In this document: positions 1 through 5,032 of the stretch, piece after piece | How positions within the stretch are numbered: the stretch's first letter is position 1 | Layout: each line of letters starts with the position of its first letter | Source of the DNA: an uncultured Veillonella sp. | GTDB taxonomy: Bacteria; Bacillota; Negativicutes; Veillonellales; Veillonellaceae | DNA length: 5,332 bases | Direction: 5' to 3' | Assembly: GCF_934190855.1 (NCBI RefSeq) | Contig: NZ_CAKPTN010000113.1 | Location: 1-5,332, forward strand | Made by a program: the position numbers and the translations under genes | Notes under the pieces: model-generated | The model's input: the letters and a program-made list of their open reading frames with translations, nothing else | Told to the model about the DNA's origin: nothing | The model's database searches: none

Positions 1-10
1 TCACCTCCTT
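1..10 (-). promoter_or_regulatory. Shine-Dalgarno site of an off-window minus-strand gene
   Basis: Read on the minus strand, the first ten bases are AAGGAGGTGA, a full complement to the 3' end of 16S rRNA. The start codon of the gene would lie a few bases beyond the left edge, so nothing can be said about its product. A TATAAT box on the same strand about 36 bases upstream supports a real gene here. On the plus strand the same bases match the end of a 16S rRNA gene; that reading is considered less likely (see rejected items). Confidence 0.7.
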
Positions 11-45
11 TGGAATCAAAGTTTATCTTTATTCATCATCACTTT

Positions 46-75
46 ATTATAATCTATTTATGAATGTTGTGTATA
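46..75 (-). promoter_or_regulatory. Sigma-70-type promoter of the off-window minus-strand gene
   Basis: On the minus strand a perfect TATAAT -10 box occupies 46-51. A TATACA hexamer at 70-75, 18 bases upstream, matches four of six bases of the -35 consensus. Transcription would start near 39 and give a leader of roughly 40-50 bases ending at the Shine-Dalgarno site at 1-10. It is divergent from the copA promoter, with about 60 bases between the two -35 boxes. Confidence 0.55.
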
Positions 76-79
76 GGTG

Positions 80-97
80 GGGGAATGTTAATTCCCC
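80..97. repeat. Inverted repeat GGGGAAT-GTTA-ATTCCCC
   Basis: A perfect 7-bp inverted repeat with a 4-base centre lies between the two divergent promoters, just upstream of the minus-strand -35 box. Neither strand carries a T-tract directly after it, so it does not look like a terminator. The position suits an operator or activator site for one or both divergent genes. The motif does not match a regulator box I recognise. Confidence 0.5.
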
Positions 98-103
98 TAT
101 AAA

Positions 104-119
104 AAAGGAATAATCCTTT
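104..119. repeat. Inverted repeat AAAGGA-ATAA-TCCTTT
   Basis: A perfect 6-bp inverted repeat with a 4-base centre ends 15 bases before the copA -35 box. Read on the minus strand it is followed by a short T-run, so a weak terminator reading is possible, but the stem has only two G-C pairs. A protein-binding site for copA control is equally plausible. Confidence 0.35.
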
Positions 120-134
120 AGATTTAGTAGGATA

Positions 135-162
135 TTGACGTAATGAGAATTTATGTTAATAT
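135..162 (+). promoter_or_regulatory. Probable copA promoter with extended -10
   Basis: TTGACG at 135-140 matches five of six -35 bases. After a 16-base spacer, TAATAT at 157-162 matches four of six -10 bases and is preceded by TG at 154-155, giving an extended -10. The start would be near 169, leaving a leader of about 220 bases before copA. The -10 region sits inside the 10-bp palindrome TTAATATTAA (156-165), which could be a repressor target. No other comparably good promoter was found closer to the gene. Confidence 0.5.
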
Positions 163-179
163 TAATTGTAGCCGTATGA

Positions 180-205
180 ATGGGTACTCATGTAAGAGTG
201 TTCAT
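180..205 (+). other. Predicted stem-loop at the 5' end of the copA leader RNA
   Basis: Bases 180-189 can pair with 196-205 in one continuous 10-bp helix that includes three G-U wobbles, around the 6-base loop ATGTAA. After one mismatch three more pairs are possible outward (176-178 with 207-209). It begins only about ten bases after the predicted copA transcription start, as expected for a 5'-stabilising or regulatory leader structure. The same DNA holds TACTCATGTA at 185-194, one base from the CopY-type 'cop box' TACANNTGTA, so it may act as DNA rather than RNA. No known riboswitch class was recognised. Confidence 0.35.
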
Positions 206-224
206 ATATTAAATAATATATTCT

Positions 225-311
225 TAGATGAATCTTTTTTATTAGAAATATAGTATCTCTATAGATAAGATAGATGAATCTTTTTTTACTAAAAATATAG
301 TATATCTATAG
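225..311 (+). repeat. Imperfect direct repeat of about 41 bp in the copA leader
   Basis: The unit starting TAGATGAATC at 225-264 is repeated at 271-311, with a 46-base period. The copies differ by one T in a T-run and three substitutions, so about 37 of 41 positions agree. Each copy contains AGATGAATCT, a T-run, AATATAGTAT and ends with CTATAG; the first copy extends the last part into the perfect palindrome TCTATAGA (258-265). Two near-identical copies between promoter and gene suggest paired protein-binding sites, a repeated RNA element or a simple local duplication. Confidence 0.75.
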
Positions 312-387
312 CGCTTTAGGTTAGAGATATGGTAGGTAGTTTATTTGCTGATATATCTTTAATATTGATATAGAAAGAAGTGAGATT

Positions 388-2562
388 ATGAATAAAAAGA
401 AACAAGAGTTTGATATTACCGGTATGCACTGTGCCGCTTGTGTAAAGCGCGTTGAAAACATTGTTTCTAAAGTAGATGGCGTAGAGTCTGTAAAGGTAAA
501 TCTTTTGACTCGAAAAGGTAGCGTTACATATAAAGAGGGAGCTAACGTAGATCCACAACAGATTATAGAGGCTATTACAAACATCGGCTTTGGTGCGGTT
601 GAAGCGGATGAAACAAAACAAGAAATAGAAAAGGTTAATTTAAAGCCTCATATTATCCGATTAATTATTGCAGCCTGTATGGCTGTGCCTATGATGGTGA
701 ATATGACACTCCATCGATTTGGTATTGAAGCGTTGCCTGTATGGGTTGAGTTCGTTCTAGCTACTATTGCTCAGTTTGGCCCTGGCCTCATGTTCTATAA
801 GAGTGCGTGGAGTGCCGTGAAAAATGGTGCACTTACAATGGATGTGCTCGTAGTAATGGGCACGACTGTGGCGTATCTATTCAGTATTTATAACTGGCAG
901 TTCCATCCTGAGCTAGGACCTCATGGCATTTACTTTGAAACCTCTGCGTGGCTCATTACCTTTATTCTTCTTGGTAAACTCTTAGAAGAGATTGCAAAAG
1001 GGCGTACTTCCGAAGCACTTCAAAAATTGATTGCCTTACAACCTGCAACGGCTCATGTGTTGCGTGATGGTGAGTTTGTAGATATTCCTACTTCTAAAGT
1101 AGTGGCAGGAGATATTTTACAAGTTCGGGCAGGCGAAAAAATCCCTGTAGATGGTACCATTACTGATGGTTATTCCACGGTAGACGAAGCTATGCTTACA
1201 GGTGAAAGCTTGCCAGTAGAAAAACAAGTAGGCTCCGAGGTAATTGGGGCCACAATTAACTTGAGTGGTGCTTTTACGATGGAAGCGAAGCGTATCGGTT
1301 CCGATACAATGCTCTCCCAAATCATCAAGGTTGTAGAAGAGGCACAAACCTCTAAAGCGAGCATTCAACGTATTGCAGATATTGTAGCGCAATACTTCGT
1401 TCCTACAGTTATTGGCCTTGCTGTTTTAACAGGTCTTGTTTGGTACTTTGTGATGGGCGATTCTCTCAATGTGGCGCTTATTAATGCTACAGCAGTTCTT
1501 GTTATTGCTTGTCCATGTGCTCTTGGTCTTGCAACGCCAACATCCATCATGGTTGGCTCTGGTCTAGGTGCAGAACATGGCGTGCTCATCAAGAGTGCAG
1601 AATATCTTGAAAAAGCAGGTAAACTTGATGCTATCGTTATGGATAAAACAGGTACCCTCACACAAGGTGTTCTAGATGTGACGGCTTTCAAAAATTACAA
1701 TGGTGATGAAAGTACAAATATGTCTATTATGATGGCTCTTGAAAGCGGTACATCTCATCCGATTGCAAAGGCTATGGTTTACTACGGTGAAGATCGTGGT
1801 TATAAAGGTAAAGCTGTAGAGCTTGAAAGTTTCGGAGATGTACCTGGCAAAGGTCTACAGGGGGCATACCAAGGCGTATCTGTCCAACTTGGACACAGTC
1901 GTTGGATGAATGAACTAGGTTATGACTTAAGTTCCGTTCAAGACGATATTCTTCGCTTTGAAGAGCAAGGTGCTTCTGTGTCTGTTCTAGCTGTTGATGG
2001 AGTTATCAGCGCTTTGTGGGCTGTAGAGGATGAATTACGTCCGGAAACTATCGAGGTAGTAAAAGAATTACAGTCTCAAGGTATCGATGTATGGATGCTC
2101 ACCGGCGATAACCGTCGTACTGCTCAATATATTGCTAAGCAAGCAGGTATTACTCACGTGATTGCAGAAGTCTTGCCGCAAGATAAATCTAGCAAGGTAA
2201 AAGAATTACAAGATAAAGGTCTTGTAGTAGGCATGGTAGGTGATGGTATCAATGATGCACCGGCTCTTGTGACAGCTGATATTGGTTTTGCCATCGGCAG
2301 TGGTACCGATATTGCTGTAGAGGCGGCGGATATTGTTCTTGTAAGAAACGATTTACATACGTTGGTTCAAGCTGTACGACTCAGTCGTAAGACAATGACC
2401 AATATCAAGCAAAATCTTTTCTGGGCATTGATCTTTAACTGTATCGGTATTCCACTAGCAGCCATTGGCGCATTAAACCCAATGATTGCCGGTACAGCCA
2501 TGGCATTTAGCTCCGTTACTGTTGTAGGTAATTCTCTTCGTTTGAAACGAGCTAAAATCTAA
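388..2562 (+). CDS. copA: Copper-exporting P1B-type ATPase CopA
   Basis: A complete 724-residue Cu(I)-transporting P-type ATPase that uses ATP to move copper out across the cytoplasmic membrane. One N-terminal heavy-metal-associated domain (about 6-72) carries GMHCAAC (C15, C18). Hydrophobic segments occur near 88-108, 117-137, 148-166 and 183-201. The actuator loop has TGES (271-274). The membrane CPC motif (375-377) is typical of copper and silver pumps. The phosphorylation motif DKTGT has D419. The nucleotide-binding domain shows the HP pair (457-458) and GxGxxG-type residues around 487-492, and the hinge is GDGIND (618-623). The last two membrane helices carry F683-N684 and MxxSS (M705, S708, S709), the Cu(I)-type signature except that the usual Tyr is Phe. 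The start follows AAAGAAGTGA (374-383), eight of ten bases of the Shine-Dalgarno consensus. Length and domain order are normal. No copper regulator or chaperone is adjacent inside the window. Silver as an additional substrate cannot be excluded. Confidence 0.95.
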   Translation: MNKKKQEFDITGMHCAACVKRVENIVSKVDGVESVKVNLLTRKGSVTYKEGANVDPQQIIEAITNIGFGAVEADETKQEIEKVNLKPHIIRLIIAACMAVPMMVNMTLHRFGIEALPVWVEFVLATIAQFGPGLMFYKSAWSAVKNGALTMDVLVVMGTTVAYLFSIYNWQFHPELGPHGIYFETSAWLITFILLGKLLEEIAKGRTSEALQKLIALQPATAHVLRDGEFVDIPTSKVVAGDILQVRAGEKIPVDGTITDGYSTVDEAMLTGESLPVEKQVGSEVIGATINLSGAFTMEAKRIGSDTMLSQIIKVVEEAQTSKASIQRIADIVAQYFVPTVIGLAVLTGLVWYFVMGDSLNVALINATAVLVIACPCALGLATPTSIMVGSGLGAEHGVLIKSAEYLEKAGKLDAIVMDKTGTLTQGVLDVTAFKNYNGDESTNMSIMMALESGTSHPIAKAMVYYGEDRGYKGKAVELESFGDVPGKGLQGAYQGVSVQLGHSRWMNELGYDLSSVQDDILRFEEQGASVSVLAVDGVISALWAVEDELRPETIEVVKELQSQGIDVWMLTGDNRRTAQYIAKQAGITHVIAEVLPQDKSSKVKELQDKGLVVGMVGDGINDAPALVTADIGFAIGSGTDIAVEAADIVLVRNDLHTLVQAVRLSRKTMTNIKQNLFWALIFNCIGIPLAAIGALNPMIAGTAMAFSSVTVVGNSLRLKRAKI

Positions 2563-2589
2563 TTGAATATATACTCTAAAATATAAAAT

Positions 2590-2621
2590 AGCACCTATAG
2601 AATGATATAGGTGCTGTTTTT
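2590..2621 (+). terminator. Intrinsic terminator after copA
   Basis: A perfect 10-bp stem (AGCACCTATA at 2590-2599 with TATAGGTGCT at 2606-2615) encloses a 6-base loop and is followed by G and TTTTT. It starts 27 bases after the copA stop codon. An upstream AAAA run (2585-2588) mirrors the T-tract, so some activity on the minus strand is possible. It separates copA from the following same-strand transporter gene. Confidence 0.9.
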
Positions 2622-2660
2622 AATATGTTTCATTGTATTGCAAATTATTAATTCCTATAA

Positions 2661-2701
2661 ACTCGGTATTTTTATAGTGTGCATCATCTGATATACTGAG
2701 T
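2661..2701. repeat. Inverted repeat overlapping the ECF-gene promoter
   Basis: ACTCGGTAT (2661-2669) and ATACTGAGT (2693-2701) are complementary at eight of nine positions; the ninth would be a G-U pair in RNA. The 23-base centre holds the promoter spacer, and the right arm overlaps the likely -10 box at 2692-2697. This arrangement suits an operator bound by a dimeric regulator, or a folded leader if transcription begins farther upstream. No known vitamin regulator site or riboswitch core was recognised. Confidence 0.45.
2669..2697 (+). promoter_or_regulatory. Likely promoter of the ECF S-component gene
   Basis: TATACT at 2692-2697 is preceded by TG at 2689-2690, giving a near-consensus extended -10 box. 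The -35 candidate TTTTTA at 2669-2674, 17 bases upstream, is weak, as is common with extended -10 promoters. Transcription would start near 2704, leaving a short leader with the ribosome site at 2715-2723. A second possibility is TTGTAT (2633-2638) with TATAAA (2656-2661) at a 17-base spacing, which would transcribe the whole inverted repeat. Confidence 0.5.
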
Positions 2702-2729
2702 ATAGTTCTAAAAAAGGAAGGAGTTTATT

Positions 2730-3257
2730 ATGAAATTAAAGACTCGCGATATTGTATATATCGGTTTTATTGCTGCGTTGTGTGCAGTAGCGACAACAAT
2801 TCGTATTGAAATACCTGGTGGAGCAATGGTACACCTAGGCTCTGCGGCACTCTTTACGACATCTATTCTATTTGGTGGTTTGTATAGTGGGTTAGGCGCT
2901 GCTATTGGCTCTGCACTGTTTGATCTCTTTGGAGGTCATACGCAGTACATTGTATTCTCCTTCTTTATTAAAGGTATTGCAGGTCTTATCGTAGGTGGTA
3001 TGACAGCTGGCTATTTGCCACCATCTATCAATAAACCGACCGCATCTTTTAGTCGTATTTTAGTAGCTCTTATCATCGGTGCTATTTGGACTGCCTTTGG
3101 TTACTTCCTAGCGTGGTGGTTTGTTCTTGAAAGTGCAGCTGTGGCGGCAAGTAAAATTCAATACTCCTTGATTACTAGTGCAGCCGGTATTGTAGTAGCT
3201 ATTGTGTTGACACCTAAATTGCAATCTGTAGTTCGTAGATTATTTACAAAGAACTAA
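2730..3257 (+). CDS. ECF transporter S component, substrate unknown
   Basis: A complete 175-residue, very hydrophobic protein with about six membrane segments (near 8-24, 36-52, 53-69, 74-94, 107-130 and 145-165) and a basic tail (VVRRLFTKN). Size, topology and the conserved stretch from IPGG (28-31) through VHLGSA (34-39), LFGGLYSG and GSALFDL to the FIKG segment (79-82) match ECF-type substrate-capture subunits of the riboflavin/HMP-like group (PF07155 or a close relative). An AxxxA pattern in the first helix (A15, A19) is the type of motif that contacts the EcfT subunit. S components bind vitamins or related precursors and use a shared EcfA-EcfA'-EcfT module; none is encoded here, so this would be a stand-alone group II subunit. 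AGGAAGGAG at 2715-2723, six bases before the ATG, fixes the start. A terminator after copA and a separate promoter make it its own unit. The substrate cannot be read from the sequence; riboflavin, hydroxymethylpyrimidine, pyridoxine or a queuosine precursor are all possible. Confidence 0.85.
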   Translation: MKLKTRDIVYIGFIAALCAVATTIRIEIPGGAMVHLGSAALFTTSILFGGLYSGLGAAIGSALFDLFGGHTQYIVFSFFIKGIAGLIVGGMTAGYLPPSINKPTASFSRILVALIIGAIWTAFGYFLAWWFVLESAAVAASKIQYSLITSAAGIVVAIVLTPKLQSVVRRLFTKN

Positions 3258-3345
3258 ATAGAGTAATTAATAATAAATTACTAAAAACTATATATTGCTA
3301 ACTAATAACTAATATTCCAAATTGATTATTAGGCATTAATAAAAT

Positions 3346-3388
3346 AGTCTCCCTTAATTCATGTATTCAAGTTAAGGGAGACTCTTTT
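3346..3388. terminator. Bidirectional intrinsic terminator between convergent genes
   Basis: A perfect 12-bp stem (AGTCTCCCTTAA at 3346-3357 with TTAAGGGAGACT at 3372-3383) encloses a 14-base loop. On the plus strand it is followed by CTTTTATTTATT; on the minus strand the stem is followed by ATTTTATTAAT. It sits between the ECF S-component gene ending at 3257 and the oxidoreductase ending at 3425, so it most likely terminates both transcripts. The stretch 3258-3345 before it is AT-rich and holds nothing else I can support. Confidence 0.9.
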
Positions 3389-3424
3389 ATTTATTATATT
3401 AGATTATGTAGTTACTATTCTTAT

Positions 3425-4750
3425 CTAGAAATTACAGAGATCATTTAAATTTTCTGCCATTGTAGGATGTGTGAAAATTTGATTTTTGAAGTATGTATAT
3501 GGAATGTTGTTGTCCATAGCCATTTTAATGAGATTAATCAACTCTTCAGCACCTTGTGAATAAAGTGTAGCACCAAGGATTAAATCGTTTTCTGCATCTA
3601 CTACAATTTTAAAAGCACCTTTTAAATAGTCGTTTACATGAGCTCTTGGCATTGTGGCTACGAGCATTTCTTTAGTTTTAACTGTATATCCTTTGTTGAT
3701 AGCATCTTCTTCTGTAAGACCAACACGAGCAAGTGGAGGTGTTAAGAAGGTTGTATAAGGAATATTTTTACGATCTTTTAATGTATAGTTACCATTACCT
3801 GTAAGTGCACCAAATACAATGCGGAAGTCATCGAGAGAAATATAGGTAAATTGAGGGCCACCGTTTACATCGCCTACTGCATATACGCCAGAAACGGAAC
3901 TTTCACACGTATCATTAACTACGATAGCACCGCGTTCGTTAGTGGTGATATCTGTATTCTCTAAACCGATGTTAGCTGTATTTGGTTTGCGACCTGTAGC
4001 GTATAGAACGGCATCAAAGGTATAGTTTTGACCATTTGCAGTGATAACTGGTTTATTGCCATCATTAGATACAGAGTTTAATGTTACATCGTTAAGAATA
4101 GTAATGCCTTGTTCAGCTAAGTACTCGTTAGCTAATTCTTGAACAATTGGTTCCTCGCGTTTTAAGATGCTAGATTCAATATTAAATACTGTAACTTTTG
4201 AACCTAGTTTAGCGTATAGGCTGGCAAATTCTAGACCGATAGGGCCAGCACCAATTACTCCTAGAGTACTTGGTTGAGGGGATAATTGTTGAATTTCTGT
4301 ACTATTATAGAAGCCTGTTGCACTATCAATGCCATCAATGTTAGGCTTAACAGCTACAGCACCAGTGTTAATAATAATAGTTTCACCCGTTAAGATGATT
4401 TTATCTTCCCCAGCAGTAATGGCGATTTCTTTATTGCTAATGAATTCACCATGACCAGTATAGACATCGACATGTTCATTTGTGTCTAACATACCGAAGT
4501 TTTTATTGCGTAAACGAGTTGTAACAACATCGCGTTGGTTTAATACTTGATCGTAAGATAAGCCTTTTGATGCGGCTATAATCATCGTCTTAGTTGGAAT
4601 ACATGCAATATTAATACATGTGCCACCATACATAAGTGGATTTTCTTCAATCATAGCTACAGATTTGCCCATGGAGCCAAATTTAGCGGCTAATGTTTTA
4701 CCGGCTTTGCCGAAACCTAAAACGATAAGGTCATATTGTTTGGTATTCAT
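3425..4750 (-). CDS. rclA: RclA-like FAD-dependent pyridine nucleotide-disulfide oxidoreductase
   Basis: A 441-residue flavoprotein of the glutathione reductase / dihydrolipoamide dehydrogenase family. An N-terminal FAD fold has GFGKAG (12-17); the redox-active pair is C45 and C50 in GGTCINIACIPTK (42-54). The NAD(P)-binding fold has GAGPIG (167-172), followed by ATGRKPNT (251-258) and the second FAD motif AVGDVNG (291-297). The C-terminal dimerisation domain ends with FTHPTMAE, giving the H428/E433 dyad. RNKNF (81-85), FTYISLDDFRIV (301-312) and the tail QIFTHPTMAENLNDL (424-438) resemble, from memory, E. coli RclA rather than lipoamide dehydrogenase or mercuric reductase; there is no mercury-binding domain. 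RclA reduces Cu(II) to Cu(I) with a nicotinamide donor and protects against hypochlorous acid, so a cytoplasmic copper or oxidant defence role is inferred. The start at 4750 is preferred over an in-frame ATG at 4771 because the only good ribosome site lies between them. The gene is monocistronic here. Confidence 0.88.
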   Translation of the reverse strand: MNTKQYDLIVLGFGKAGKTLAAKFGSMGKSVAMIEENPLMYGGTCINIACIPTKTMIIAASKGLSYDQVLNQRDVVTTRLRNKNFGMLDTNEHVDVYTGHGEFISNKEIAITAGEDKIILTGETIIINTGAVAVKPNIDGIDSATGFYNSTEIQQLSPQPSTLGVIGAGPIGLEFASLYAKLGSKVTVFNIESSILKREEPIVQELANEYLAEQGITILNDVTLNSVSNDGNKPVITANGQNYTFDAVLYATGRKPNTANIGLENTDITTNERGAIVVNDTCESSVSGVYAVGDVNGGPQFTYISLDDFRIVFGALTGNGNYTLKDRKNIPYTTFLTPPLARVGLTEEDAINKGYTVKTKEMLVATMPRAHVNDYLKGAFKIVVDAENDLILGATLYSQGAEELINLIKMAMDNNIPYTYFKNQIFTHPTMAENLNDLCNF

Positions 4751-4755
4751 AAAAT

Positions 4756-4762
4756 ACCTCCT
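4756..4762 (-). promoter_or_regulatory. Ribosome binding site that sets the rclA start
   Basis: On the minus strand AGGAGGT lies five bases before the ATG at 4750. The upstream in-frame ATG at 4771 would place this site inside the coding region and has no comparable site of its own, so the shorter 441-residue protein beginning MNTKQYDL is chosen. Confidence 0.88.
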
Positions 4763-4776
4763 ATCTTTCATATTGA

Positions 4777-4791
4777 AAATATTAGATATTT
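4777..4791. repeat. Short palindrome at the rclA transcription start
   Basis: AAATAT and ATATTT flank TAG, giving a 6-bp inverted repeat. It lies just downstream of the minus-strand -10 box and covers the predicted start site near 4787, a common place for a repressor operator. The composition is AT-only in the arms, so chance is a serious alternative. Confidence 0.3.
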
Positions 4792-4793
4792 AC

Positions 4794-4802
4794 ATTATAC
4801 CA
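4794..4802 (-). promoter_or_regulatory. Extended -10 promoter of rclA
   Basis: On the minus strand the bases read TGGTATAAT, a perfect extended -10 (TGnTATAAT). No good -35 hexamer lies 16-18 bases upstream; the best nearby stretches are T-rich (CTTTTA at 4817-4822). A weak -35 with a strong extended -10 is typical of promoters helped by an activator, which would fit an inducible stress gene, but that is inference. The leader would be about 37 bases. Confidence 0.65.
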
Positions 4803-4875
4803 CATAATAGTAGATATAAAAGTTAAATATAAAAACAATTATCATTTATAGTGTATAAAATCTTATATAGCAGTA

Positions 4876-4904
4876 TTTACAACTAACTAATGCCTTTATA
4901 TAGC
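4876..4904 (+). promoter_or_regulatory. Weak candidate promoter for a short transcript
   Basis: TTTACA (4876-4881) matches five of six -35 bases and, 17 bases on, TATAGC (4899-4904) matches four of six -10 bases. A transcript from near 4911 would contain the inverted repeat at 4912-4935 and end at the hairpin and T-tract at 4947-4980, about 70 bases in all. AT-rich DNA yields such matches by chance, so this stands only as support for the small-RNA idea discussed in the findings. Confidence 0.2.
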
Positions 4905-4911
4905 GGATGGA

Positions 4912-4935
4912 GTTATATGTTAGATGGAATATAAC
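4912..4935. repeat. Inverted repeat GTTATAT-N10-ATATAAC
   Basis: Perfect 7-bp arms (4912-4918 and 4929-4935) flank a 10-base centre. It lies 28 bases upstream of the ylxM -35 box and just after the weak promoter candidate at 4876-4904. It could be a regulator site or a first hairpin in a short RNA. A nearby 9-bp direct repeat TTATATAGC (4863-4871 and 4896-4904) adds to the repetitive character of this region. Confidence 0.4.
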
Positions 4936-4946
4936 AATCAAAAGAA

Positions 4947-4980
4947 GTGTTAAGTATTTCTACTTGACACATTTTTTTTT
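4947..4980 (+). terminator. Terminator-like hairpin overlapping the ylxM promoter
   Basis: GTGTTAAGTA (4947-4956) pairs with TACTTGACAC (4961-4970) through ten pairs including one G-U wobble, around the loop TTTC. A single A and then nine Ts follow (4972-4980). This has the form of an intrinsic terminator for plus-strand transcription, yet no plus-strand gene precedes it for 1.7 kb. The right arm contains the TTGACA of the ylxM promoter, so it may instead be an operator, or may insulate ylxM from stray transcription. Confidence 0.5.
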
Positions 4981-4992
4981 ATGCTGTAGTAT
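4964..4992 (+). promoter_or_regulatory. Promoter of ylxM and the presumed SRP operon
   Basis: A perfect TTGACA at 4964-4969 is followed, after 17 bases containing a nine-T run, by TAGTAT at 4987-4992 (four of six -10 bases). Transcription would start near 4999 and give a leader of about 34 bases. A second TTGACA at 5010-5015 lies too near the start codon to serve ylxM. Confidence 0.65.
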
Positions 4993-5032
4993 ATGTAAAG
5001 TAATATGACTTGACAGTGATGGAGGTGGCGAA

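Noticed and set aside
1..11. The plus-strand bases TCACCTCCTTT equal the conserved 3' end of 16S rRNA.
   Set aside because: The same bases are a perfect Shine-Dalgarno site on the minus strand, with a TATAAT box at the expected distance behind it. No tRNA or 23S rRNA follows on the plus strand. One base pair of sequence further left would settle it: an ATG-containing frame on the minus strand, or GGA of the 16S end on the plus strand.
316..621. Minus-strand open frames of 101 and 87 codons overlapping the copA start and leader.
   Set aside because: They overlap each other and the well-supported copA coding region, lack ribosome sites and encode no recognisable domain.
1117..1691. Three minus-strand open frames within copA.
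   Set aside because: They are antisense shadows of the conserved ATPase domains with no family features of their own.
3263..3281. Inverted repeat GTAATT-N7-AATTAC after the ECF gene.
   Set aside because: The arms have only one G-C pair each in very AT-rich DNA, and there is no T-tract, so chance is the simplest explanation. The strong terminator 65 bases downstream explains transcript ending.
3425..4750. Mercuric reductase or dihydrolipoamide dehydrogenase as the identity of the flavoprotein.
   Set aside because: There is no N-terminal metal-binding domain or C-terminal Cys pair as in mercuric reductase, and no 2-oxoacid dehydrogenase genes are nearby. The RNKNF, FTYISLDD and C-terminal motifs fit RclA better.
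4751..4771. Seven-residue N-terminal extension of the oxidoreductase starting at the ATG at 4771.
   Set aside because: The strong AGGAGGT site lies inside this stretch, and the family N-terminus aligns with the start at 4750.
4620..4826. Plus-strand 68-codon frame over the rclA start and promoter.
   Set aside because: It is antisense to the conserved FAD-binding N-terminus of the oxidoreductase, has no ribosome site and continues into the rclA promoter.
4835..4850. Fur-box-like stretch AATTATCATTT upstream of rclA.
   Set aside because: Only about half of the Fur consensus is present and the second half-site is missing.
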